From a virus: DNA of 39,469 nucleotides. The stretch spans positions 1 through 39,469 of IMG/VR virus record IMGVR_UViG_3300042505_000142. One strand, given 5' to 3'. The first letter of the stretch is position 1, and each line of letters begins with the position of its first letter. The position numbers were made by a program, and so were the translations under genes. This document shows, piece by piece, positions 5,746 to 12,565 of the stretch. Below the pieces are notes generated by a model. That model made no database searches and was not told where the DNA came from. It worked only from the letters and a program-made list of their open reading frames with translations.

Positions 5746-5803
5746 GGGAGCCTCTAAGGGCTCCCATATATTATATATAATAATATATATTATAACATAG
5801 GAG
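5746..5803 (+). promoter_or_regulatory. Hairpin plus AT-tract module A
   Basis: A perfect 7-bp hairpin (GGGAGCC, loop TCTAAG, GGCTCCC; 5746-5765) is followed by about 30 bases of alternating A/T ending in ATTATAACAT, then the ribosome site AGGAG. The same plan, with the identical stretch ATATATTATATA after CTCC, occurs on the minus strand at 33521-33578 upstream of terminase. The pairing suggests a shared control element, such as a phage promoter or a leader RNA. The AT tract could also be a DNA-unwinding site. Confidence 0.55.
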
Positions 5804-5809
5804 AATAAA

Positions 5810-5968
5810 ATGTTAGAAGTTTTCTTTGGAGTATTAGGAGCAGTAGCAGTACGTGATGTATACCTAGAACTGATTGAACGGTACCAACACTACCGACTTA
5901 AGAAGGACCTCAAGGTCTTTGCTGACCAACTCGAAGACCTAGAGGCTGACGACGACGATATTAAGTAA
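5810..5968 (+). CDS. Small hypothetical protein with acidic tail (52 residues)
   Basis: ATG 5810 is preceded by AGGAG (5799-5803). The product begins MLEVFFGVLGAVAVRDVYLE, a hydrophobic then amphipathic helix, and ends with an acidic stretch including DDDD. It is the only rightward gene between two leftward arms, with its own TATAAT promoter upstream and a strong terminator downstream. This is a single-gene transcript (moron-like layout). No family is recognised. Its isolation, long structured leader and charged tail suggest a regulatory or host-interaction protein. Confidence 0.72.
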   Translation: MLEVFFGVLGAVAVRDVYLELIERYQHYRLKKDLKVFADQLEDLEADDDDIK

Positions 5969-5985
5969 CCGATAAACAACAAAAG

Positions 5986-6023
5986 ACCCCCCAACCTAGG
6001 GTGATTACCTTAGGAAGGGGGGT
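5986..6023. terminator. Strong bidirectional intrinsic terminator
   Basis: Arms ACCCCCC (5986-5992) and GGGGGGT (6017-6023) enclose a second pairing, CCTA/TAGG and GGT/ACC with a GATT loop, making a near-continuous hairpin. It is followed by TTTCTT on the plus strand and, on the minus strand, by TCTTTTG. It lies between the rightward gene ending at 5968 and the leftward late operon ending at 6061. A second small stem (GGGCC/GGCCC, 6037-6052) follows. Confidence 0.88.
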
Positions 6024-6060
6024 TTCTTGTGTCTATGGGCCTGCTAGGGCCCTTAAATGG

Positions 6061-6252
6061 TTACTCTGAGCCTTTGCCGTAGGCAGTCTCTTTAGAGTCT
6101 AGAGCCTTTAAGACTGGTGCAGCAAGGGATGCGAGGAATGCTGAACCTAATGCCTTAGGGTCTGTGATTCCTGCAAGGTACATTGCTAGCACTGAAGCAA
6201 AGGCCGCACGTAGGTATGTGCCTGCGATTGCAACTAGTTTCTCTGTATTCAT
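6061..6252 (-). CDS. Holin-like small membrane protein
   Basis: The protein has 63 residues. Residues about 14-50 are hydrophobic and alanine/leucine-rich (AAFASVLAMYLAGITD, then ALGSAFLASLAAPVLKAL), enough for one or two spans, followed by a charged tail. A strong AAGGAGGA ribosome site precedes ATG 6252. It is the last gene of the late operon, directly after the endolysin-like gene (9-base gap), the usual place for a holin. Membrane topology and hole-forming function are inferred. Confidence 0.65.
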   Translation of the reverse strand: MNTEKLVAIAGTYLRAAFASVLAMYLAGITDPKALGSAFLASLAAPVLKALDSKETAYGKGSE

Positions 6253-6261
6253 AGGTCCTCC

Positions 6262-6771
6262 TTAGGACGTAGGATTGGACGCATGGACTTTGCAACAAGT
6301 GCAAACTTCAGTCTTATACGTCTTCTTACTTGGCGATGGTATTAGTACCGCCTTCACCTGATTGATTACCTTAGGCTGGTTAAGCCACCAGAACCAGGGT
6401 GAAGTATCATTGCCCGCCCCATCTTTGATTGAAATATGTAAGTGCTTGGTGTGCTTGTTGCTGCCCGTGTACTCACGGTCACCCTCTGCCTCACGTTCCT
6501 TTGACCAAATCTTTCCCTTGAAAATCAGGTACTTAACTCGCTTGTCTTCCTTTAACTTCTGGAAGATATCGACGCAGTCGATGCCACGCTTAGGGTCATG
6601 GGTTAAATCTACAGCAAGACCTGTGTTATGGTCGCTGGTTGGACTCTGTACCTGATGTGCTCTCGACGGCAGAAGTCCATCGGATACTTTCAAACGAGAC
6701 GGTGCTATCGCTGTGGCTTGTCGAAGGACAGCAATAGCGGCAGGTGTGGCTTTCTTGACAACAGGTTTCAT
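6262..6771 (-). CDS. Endolysin, M15-type peptidase
   Basis: The protein has 169 residues. SDHNTGLAVDLTHD (47-60) carries the zinc ligands H48 and D55, and KHLHISI (109-115) carries the last histidine. This is the SxHxxGxAxD...HxH signature of M15 (VanY-like) D-Ala-D-Ala carboxypeptidases and L-Ala-D-Glu endopeptidases used as phage endolysins. It would cleave the peptide part of host peptidoglycan. There is no signal peptide, so export needs a holin. The C-terminal ~30 residues include CTCC and basic residues and may bind the wall. It lies between two small membrane proteins and overlaps the upstream one by 4 bases (ATGA). Confidence 0.85.
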   Translation of the reverse strand: MKPVVKKATPAAIAVLRQATAIAPSRLKVSDGLLPSRAHQVQSPTSDHNTGLAVDLTHDPKRGIDCVDIFQKLKEDKRVKYLIFKGKIWSKEREAEGDREYTGSNKHTKHLHISIKDGAGNDTSPWFWWLNQPKVINQVKAVLIPSPSKKTYKTEVCTCCKVHASNPTS

Positions 6772-6980
6772 CGTTGTTCATCTCTCCCCTTTTGAATTAA
6801 AATTTGATAAAGGATTTCTACTTTTTCTTCTAGTCGAATGACAGAATCTTTTAGGCTTGAGCCTGAATTAGGCTTGAGTTCGTTGAGGTAGTGCTTGACT
6901 AGCCACTTAACTGCACCAAGGAATCCACCTACAATTGTTAATACTGCAACGGCTACCGTTGCGTAGTCTTGTGCTTGCAT
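6768..6980 (-). CDS. Holin-like protein with one membrane span
   Basis: The protein has 70 residues. TVAVAVLTIVGGFLGAVKWL (8-27) is a membrane span. It is followed by a basic/polar stretch and an amphipathic coiled-coil helix (SVIRLEEKVEILYQILIQKG) with a charged end. This plan is common for phage holins or spanin-like helper proteins next to endolysins. Its start overlaps the stop of the tail protein gene (TAATG), and its end overlaps the endolysin start. With the 63-residue protein at 6061, the lysis cassette has two membrane proteins, perhaps holin and antiholin. Confidence 0.65.
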   Translation of the reverse strand: MQAQDYATVAVAVLTIVGGFLGAVKWLVKHYLNELKPNSGSSLKDSVIRLEEKVEILYQILIQKGRDEQR

Positions 6981-8959
6981 TAGACAGTCCTAATCGTGAT
7001 ATCAATGACACCACCATAGCCCGTGAATCCACGGTCAGGAGGTGTGAGGCGGGTGAATGAGATTTGTTCGATGACAGCCTGACGCGACTCACCTGTGGTT
7101 AAGTCTTGCCATGTTACAACGTCACCGTTTTCTTCGACGGATTCTAGTTGGCTAATTCTATCGAAGGCTCTGCCTTCATAACCAACCTGTACATTGTATC
7201 GGTCTGTCTCCACGTCATAGCAATAGACGGGGAATCTCATAACTCGCTGGCGAGGAGTAGCAATAGTTGCCTTAGCCTGATAGCCTTCCATTACTGGCCC
7301 TCGTGATGTGGTTGTCCCGTCACGGTATAGAATAAACTTATAGGCAAGGTACTCTTGGGCTTCTTGTGGGTTAGATGTAGTAACCTCAACAGGTGGAACT
7401 AACGCATCGTAAGACACAACGTCATACTCTGTGCCATCAGCAGTTACAGTTTCCAATGTCATCGAGCCGTACTCGTAGTCACCACGCGCAATAAGTCGCT
7501 TGAAGTTCTTAGGCTCTAGCGTATTGTATCGAATGTAACCAGTCTGTAGGTATCCTGAGGTCATAAGTTCTGCCTCGTCCTCAAGGTATACATACCCTAC
7601 GGTAGATGTAGTTGCAGAAGTACAGAACATTAACTGGTCAGTACCATTAGCAAAGGCGCAGCCAGTAGTCTGGTGCCCTGATACTCCAGCATAGTACAAG
7701 TCATTAGCATATGCAAAGCGCAATGGTTCTAATTGTAGACTAAGGTCAAGGCGGATAACGCCAGGTTCTCCAGCTACACCAGTAGCACACCACACATAGT
7801 GGTCACGGCTAGCAAAGTCATAGCATGGCTGTGATGTTTCAACAATCAATGGGCCGTAAGAGATGGAGCCATCTTGGTCAGATACCTGTGCTACACGGAT
7901 ACCCTTGTTAGTTCCGATAATCATGTAACCAAGGTAGTAGTGAATCTTGTGTACGATTTCACCGACTGGGAACTCAGCTGCAGTAATTGCAGATGTCAGT
8001 GTTGGCATTACACCAGAAGCATTTAGAGTAAACTTAATGATGGTTGATTGAATACCATTGTATCCTGCTACATAGATAGCAGCGCCAGATGCTGCGACAC
8101 TAGTATACACATGTGTTGATGATGGATGTGTGTACACAGCAGTAGGCATAGCAGTAGCTGAAGGAGCGAACTCGTATACTTTATTGTCGGCACACATGAC
8201 GATACGTTCTTTAACATATTCCATTGTTGCGTTAGCGATAACACCAACCTCGTCAAACATCTTAGTCACATCTGCAGTTGATGCAGAGGTTCCAGTCAGA
8301 GGCTTCTTGTAGACAGTCTTCTTGGTTGCTGTGTTGGTAATCCAATATGCAAATGTACCGTCATCACAGATGGCATATACTGGAGCGTCCGTACCAGTAG
8401 CATAGTCAATGAAGTGTGTTACTGTGCCATCTGATGCAATCTTGTCAACATCGTACTCGTCCATAAGTAGTACACCTGATGATGTGTTCCATTTGATGGA
8501 GCGAATCTGTTGGTCGGGACGGCCATTGCTTTTAATTACACCAGTAGTGTTGTGACCCTGGTCTACATTGTTAAGCAATGTTACCTTGCCCTGGTCCCAG
8601 ACATTAACTCCCTTGCTATCGGCAAAGCGATAGTGGTCAGGTGAGTTAGACGCTGTCTGGGCTGGGTCATAGAATGTTATACCGTCCCCACCGTGGAAAG
8701 ATTGCTGACTGCGAATCCACCAACCAGTAAGTGATTGCTCACCTGGTTCGGTCTGATTGTCAAACTGTTCCTTGCGGAATGGTGCAGTCTGTCGGATATA
8801 TGGACGTGCATCGTTAATTGCATAGATAAACGGCATGCCACCTACTGCAACATCATATGCTACATCAGTGTTCTGCCAGATAGATGTAGTAGAAACTACA
8901 CCTACGTCAACAGCAATCGCCCGCGAAGCACGACCTTCGGTAATATCACGACCAGCCAC
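6980..8959 (-). CDS. Large tail protein (tail nozzle/hub-like)
   Basis: The protein has 659 residues. The start is GTG 8959 behind AAGGAG. The sequence is beta-rich throughout with repeated short blocks (for example NKVYEFAPSATAMP and YVWCATGVAGEPGVIRLD) that look like propeller blades, and it has no coiled coil. Its size and position, after the fibre genes and just before lysis, fit a podovirus-type tail tube/nozzle protein or tail hub. This is inferred from context; no catalytic motif is seen. It is the longest tail-region protein after the fibre and is expected in the virion. Confidence 0.6.
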   Translation of the reverse strand: MAGRDITEGRASRAIAVDVGVVSTTSIWQNTDVAYDVAVGGMPFIYAINDARPYIRQTAPFRKEQFDNQTEPGEQSLTGWWIRSQQSFHGGDGITFYDPAQTASNSPDHYRFADSKGVNVWDQGKVTLLNNVDQGHNTTGVIKSNGRPDQQIRSIKWNTSSGVLLMDEYDVDKIASDGTVTHFIDYATGTDAPVYAICDDGTFAYWITNTATKKTVYKKPLTGTSASTADVTKMFDEVGVIANATMEYVKERIVMCADNKVYEFAPSATAMPTAVYTHPSSTHVYTSVAASGAAIYVAGYNGIQSTIIKFTLNASGVMPTLTSAITAAEFPVGEIVHKIHYYLGYMIIGTNKGIRVAQVSDQDGSISYGPLIVETSQPCYDFASRDHYVWCATGVAGEPGVIRLDLSLQLEPLRFAYANDLYYAGVSGHQTTGCAFANGTDQLMFCTSATTSTVGYVYLEDEAELMTSGYLQTGYIRYNTLEPKNFKRLIARGDYEYGSMTLETVTADGTEYDVVSYDALVPPVEVTTSNPQEAQEYLAYKFILYRDGTTTSRGPVMEGYQAKATIATPRQRVMRFPVYCYDVETDRYNVQVGYEGRAFDRISQLESVEENGDVVTWQDLTTGESRQAVIEQISFTRLTPPDRGFTGYGGVIDITIRTV

Positions 8960-8968
8960 GTAGACTCC

Positions 8969-9691
8969 TTAGTTTGGTTGTTCTTTCATTTTCTTTTGAA
9001 TACTATCCATTGTCCAGTACATACCATAGTAATCATAGTCAAGCGAAAAGCGCTTCATATGCTTTACTAAAGCACCTGTGTGTGCATGTAGTGGAATGCC
9101 TGCAGCTTTCATCTTACGGAAGAAGATGATATCTTCTCCGATGAACTGGTCATCATGACCACCTGCTGTCTCCATAAACATAGACTGGTTAGGATACTTC
9201 TCACGCATAGTTGGAATGATTGACTTGTGCATAAGCACTAATCCAAATCCTGCTGAGTCACACTTGATTACTTCGTTCTGTGGCAGTGGGTGTACATACT
9301 GAACCTCAAACTCAGATACATCATTAAAGAGTACTGGGTATGGCTTCATGAGTGTGCCTTCATTCTCCTTAGAGATGAAGTAAACTCCACTTACAACAGG
9401 GCGATGATGCTTGTCAGCAGTAGCCCATAACTTCTGCATTACTTCTGGTGTCAGAACAATGTCTGAATCTACCCATAGTAACCAGTCAGTTTTAACATTG
9501 TCAGCCCAATAGTCCCACAGGACTTGACGCTGTCTACCAATCTGATTGCCTTGCACTCTCATAGATGTGGTGATAGGCATCTTGTTTGCTGCGCCAGTAA
9601 TTACTGCAGACATAAGTCCCTCAGTAAACTTGCCATCTACCATGCCGTTGTCACACCAGCCGATTGCTACTGTTTCTTTTGGTTGAATCAT
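8969..9691 (-). CDS. GT-A type glycosyltransferase
   Basis: The protein has 240 residues. TDWLLWVDSDIVLTPE (68-83) contains the D-x-D metal/nucleotide-sugar motif of GT-A glycosyltransferases. IGRQRQVLWDYW (51-62) lies before it as in family-2-like enzymes, and later GGHDDQFIGEDIIFFRKM contains the acidic acceptor-side motif. It would transfer a sugar to a protein, DNA or wall acceptor. It lies among tail genes, which suggests modification of tail fibres or of host surface glycans (superinfection exclusion). The ribosome site is GGGGACA, as in several other late genes. Confidence 0.8.
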   Translation of the reverse strand: MIQPKETVAIGWCDNGMVDGKFTEGLMSAVITGAANKMPITTSMRVQGNQIGRQRQVLWDYWADNVKTDWLLWVDSDIVLTPEVMQKLWATADKHHRPVVSGVYFISKENEGTLMKPYPVLFNDVSEFEVQYVHPLPQNEVIKCDSAGFGLVLMHKSIIPTMREKYPNQSMFMETAGGHDDQFIGEDIIFFRKMKAAGIPLHAHTGALVKHMKRFSLDYDYYGMYWTMDSIQKKMKEQPN

Positions 9692-9706
9692 TGTCCCCTG
9701 CTTTCT

Positions 9707-9916
9707 TTAACCTAGTAGTGCTTGAACTTCATCAGCAGACAGTCCTAGTTTGTCTAGTACTGTTTGGCGTGCTGCATCTTTAGCGGCTTGCTCTGCATCG
9801 CGCGCGGCTTGTGCCTGTGCATCTGCTTCAACTTGTGCCAATTCTTCGGTGTTCATTTCGCGTTCTGTAATTTCACCTGTTAATAAATCGTGATTTCTCA
9901 CCATTGATTTAGTCAT
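9707..9916 (-). CDS. Small tail-associated hypothetical protein
   Basis: The protein has 69 residues, beginning with a polar segment (DLLTGEITEREM) and continuing as an alanine/glutamate/aspartate-rich helix with likely coiled-coil character (residues about 24-58). The first ATG overlaps the stop of the fibre protein gene (TAATG). The LTGEITER(E/D)M opening is one I associate with small proteins coded next to phage fibres, perhaps chaperones, but the function is unknown. Confidence 0.6.
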   Translation of the reverse strand: MTKSMVRNHDLLTGEITEREMNTEELAQVEADAQAQAARDAEQAAKDAARQTVLDKLGLSADEVQALLG

Positions 9917-10677
9917 TATTTCACCCCATAAACGAAAATAGTACCGCTCGACCAGTTATTGCCTGAAGAATTTAAAAAAGTTAAACTTGAGATAGCCGAG
10001 GTATTGGCCCAACCACCACTTGTTGAAAATCCCGCGTTGCCTGCAGTATTTTGATTGAGGTAAATACCACGAGAATTAATTACTTTTCCTGCAGTAGTAG
10101 AAGTATAATTATCAATGTTAATTGAAGCCGCTGATAGTGTTGCGCTTGCAGACACAATACTTGCTAAAAGAAAACTTGTAGCAATAATTTCTATGTTGGC
10201 TGATGCAGAATTTTGGGCAGAGTAATAACGAGAATCGTAAATATAATTTGCGCCTGTATTATTATTAGGTCTTAATAATAAATTACCGCTACCTGCACCA
10301 TTAAAGTCATTAATCACAACAAATAAACTTTCATAAGTACTTGGAATACTTGAGATAGTGACTGTTGATACGCCGTTCATTGATGTACCGCCAGTATTAA
10401 TCAATGTGAGACCACCGCTTGACGGTGTTGCCCACTTTAATCCTGTTGCCTCGGCTGAGTCGGCTGTAAGAACTGTGTTGTTAGCACCCACAGTTAGAGC
10501 AGCATAGGTGTCATTGGCAGTGCCTGCAACTAAGTCACCCTTTGCTGCAATGGCAGTAGCCATATCATTGGTTAGCGTGACGGTACCAGAGGTACCACCA
10601 CCACTTAATCCTGTACCTGCTGTTACGCCTTGAATGTCAGCAGATGCGTTGTCGGCATTAGTTCTCGCTTTGGTCAT
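9916..10677 (-). CDS. Tail fibre / receptor-binding protein (short)
   Basis: The protein has 253 residues. The N-terminal region (GVTAGTGLSGGGTSGTVTLT, then AAKGDLVAGTAND) matches the low-complexity beta repeats found in many phage fibres and shared with the long fibre at 12566-14662 (KGDLIVASS there). The rest is Ser/Asn/Thr-rich and beta-stranded, likely the distal receptor-binding part. Base composition is more A/T-rich than the capsid and terminase genes, which suggests exchange of this host-range module. It overlaps the upstream small gene by 20 bases. Confidence 0.7.
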   Translation of the reverse strand: MTKARTNADNASADIQGVTAGTGLSGGGTSGTVTLTNDMATAIAAKGDLVAGTANDTYAALTVGANNTVLTADSAEATGLKWATPSSGGLTLINTGGTSMNGVSTVTISSIPSTYESLFVVINDFNGAGSGNLLLRPNNNTGANYIYDSRYYSAQNSASANIEIIATSFLLASIVSASATLSAASINIDNYTSTTAGKVINSRGIYLNQNTAGNAGFSTSGGWANTSAISSLTFLNSSGNNWSSGTIFVYGVK

Positions 10678-10900
10678 CTACTGTCTCCTCTACTGTAGGT
10701 TCTTGTGGTGCTTCGCCATAATTAAACTTTTCGCCATCCCAAGTATAATGATAATTGGCAACACCAGTTGTTTCTGGTATTTCTTCTACTACTGAAAACC
10801 CTGGATTTGTTCCAAAGTTTTCTATAGCAGATGCTTCATCATCACAAATAACAAGATTCACAACTACATTATTTTCTAATACTGCAAATTTTTTAGACAT
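10658..10900 (-). CDS. Small fibre-associated protein (fibre-assembly-like)
   Basis: The start chosen is ATG 10900, giving MSKKFAVLENNVVVNLVICD. This overlaps the upstream stop by 8 bases (ATGTCTAA); an upstream ATG at 10954 reads through the previous gene. The product has 80 residues: a short beta N terminus, a YTWDGEKF-like motif near the middle, and an acidic tail. The KFAVLENN.VVNLV opening and the W-D-G-x-K-F motif recur in small proteins next to phage tail fibres and resemble fibre-assembly or collar proteins. Exact function is unknown. Confidence 0.6.
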   Translation of the reverse strand: MSKKFAVLENNVVVNLVICDDEASAIENFGTNPGFSVVEEIPETTGVANYHYTWDGEKFNYGEAPQEPTVEETVDDQSEN

Positions 10901-11099
10901 TGATAAACTTATCTCCATTCCAGATACTGCCAATTTTAGGTTGTCCTCGTTCACTCGAGTGTTGAATTAATAAAATATTAATTTCATCTGGAAATGGACT
11001 GTTGTATAGTTCTGGGTGACCAACATAATTTTCAATCACATAGTTATTAAATACAACAGCCCATACTCCAATTTCTTTGGGCTTTAATATGTCTAACAT
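10893..11099 (-). CDS. Small fibre-associated hypothetical protein
   Basis: The protein has 68 residues and ends with SIWNGDKFINV, a W-N-G-x-K-F motif like the W-D-G-x-K-F motif in the next gene, so the pair may be diverged relatives. The start is ATG 11099, two bases before the end of the glycine-rich gene (11101). AT-rich composition and place within the fibre cassette suggest a role in fibre folding or the tip complex. No known family is assigned. Confidence 0.55.
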   Translation of the reverse strand: MLDILKPKEIGVWAVVFNNYVIENYVGHPELYNSPFPDEINILLIQHSSERGQPKIGSIWNGDKFINV

Positions 11100-11100
11100 T

Positions 11101-12243
11101 TTAGTAGAATATTAACAATGCTCCATCGCCGCCCTTGCCGCCAGCGCCACCAGTGCTAGAGCCGTAGCCACCACCACCGCCACCACCACCACCGAAGCCA
11201 CCAGCACCACCAATTCCACCAGTAGTACTTACAGGTGCTGCTCCATCGGTGCCAGCGCCTGATATACCAGCGCCACCGCCACCGCCTCCGCCGCTAGTGC
11301 CACCTAATCCTCCATTGTATAAACCAGTACCACCGCCAGCCGCGCCAGTGTAAGAAGAACCAGATATGCCTCCTGCACCACCACCACCAGTTAAGTATCC
11401 TGTACCACCTCTGGCTGCAGGAGAAGAAATATTTGCATTTGCTCCTGTGCCACCAGGTGCAACACCAAGATTGTCACCAGTATTGTTCTGACTAATACTA
11501 CTTTGCATTACTGCAAAAGAAGTATTTTCAGGTACTAAGGAGTATTGGTTTTTAGGACCAGGCGCTGCTAAAAAGTTAGAAAAATTGTTACCGCTGCGAG
11601 AAGGATTTGAAGATGTTGCACCAAAATTATACCAGTTTGAATTTCCATTATGTATAAATCCATTTTGACTCGCAGCGTACGCCATACCATTTGCGTCGCC
11701 TTCAACAGTACGGTGTGCGCCAACAAGGGTGGTTCGCGATACTTGAGCGTTATTTCCACCACTTGAGCCAGCACTTCCGTATGCATAAAAACCAGTTCTA
11801 TTTGTAACAGAAATACTTGCTAACGCGCCTCCAGCAAGACCTCCAGAGTTGTTTGCTCCGCCACCACCCATAGCAACTACTTGTTGACTTGCACGAAGAT
11901 TGTTACCTGTAGAAGCATAAGTTCCAGTGTAGCTCATGCCACCACCTATGGTTAACGCGCTATTACCTCCGCTGGTACCAGCATTGCCAGCAGTTCCTGC
12001 AGTACCACCAGCGCCAATAGTAGCGTGAAATTGGTTTAACATAATGTTCATACCAACAGCACCTGCTCCTGCTCCACCAGGACCCGAAGCAGTGCTTCCC
12101 ATACCACCAGCGCCACCGCCACCGCCTCCAGAAAGAAGGAAGAAACAATTTCTTGGTCCGCCTAAATCTTGTTCACCGCTTGCAGTAATAACTCTTTGCA
12201 AGGTAAAACCATTGCCTTGACTAGGAAAAATTGAAATACCCAT
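11101..12243 (-). CDS. Glycine-rich tail-tip adhesin
   Basis: The protein has 380 residues and is extremely glycine-rich. It has runs such as LSGGGGGGAGGMGSTASGPG and, near the end, GGGGGGGGGYGSSTGGAGGK, with shorter polar stretches between them (residues about 160-260). This is the plan of polyglycine-II adhesins at the tips of phage fibres (for example gp38-like adhesins of T-even relatives), where glycine blocks make a stable sandwich and loops bind receptors. The N terminus (IFPSQGNGFTLQRV) probably attaches to the fibre. It starts at TAATG with the upstream gene. Confidence 0.7.
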   Translation of the reverse strand: MGISIFPSQGNGFTLQRVITASGEQDLGGPRNCFFLLSGGGGGGAGGMGSTASGPGGAGAGAVGMNIMLNQFHATIGAGGTAGTAGNAGTSGGNSALTIGGGMSYTGTYASTGNNLRASQQVVAMGGGGANNSGGLAGGALASISVTNRTGFYAYGSAGSSGGNNAQVSRTTLVGAHRTVEGDANGMAYAASQNGFIHNGNSNWYNFGATSSNPSRSGNNFSNFLAAPGPKNQYSLVPENTSFAVMQSSISQNNTGDNLGVAPGGTGANANISSPAARGGTGYLTGGGGAGGISGSSYTGAAGGGTGLYNGGLGGTSGGGGGGGAGISGAGTDGAAPVSTTGGIGGAGGFGGGGGGGGGYGSSTGGAGGKGGDGALLIFY

Positions 12244-12545
12244 TACACTATCTCCACTCCGCTAATGTGAAAGTCTACTGATGTTGACGAAGCACTGCCA
12301 GCAATAATCTGTGTTGCAGGAACAACTTGCTTTAAGTCAAAAAACGCTGATGCGTTAGCAGCAATAGATATACTGCCAAGCAAATCAACACTGTTGATAG
12401 TCATTGATGCTGTTACTGCAGATGATGTTGGGTTGCAAATAACGATGTTAGTTACAACCGCAGTAGTTCCTGCGGGAGTTGTGTACAAGGTTGTGCTTGA
12501 TGTCGCTGCTGCTGTTCGAGCAAGGACTTTAGATACTACAGCCAT
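12243..12545 (-). CDS. Small beta-rich virion protein (fibre-associated)
   Basis: The protein has 100 residues, almost all beta-strand and small residues (TTLYTTPAGTTAVVTNIVIC and an ending VDFHISGVEIV), and looks like a single beta-sandwich. Proteins of this type with the TLYT(V/T)PAGTTAVVTNIVICN pattern are frequent beside phage fibre genes and are likely structural decoration or fibre domains. It follows the long fibre gene and precedes the glycine-rich adhesin. Confidence 0.6.
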   Translation of the reverse strand: MAVVSKVLARTAAATSSTTLYTTPAGTTAVVTNIVICNPTSSAVTASMTINSVDLLGSISIAANASAFFDLKQVVPATQIIAGSASSTSVDFHISGVEIV

Positions 12546-12565
12546 TAGTTACTGTTTCCTTTCGG

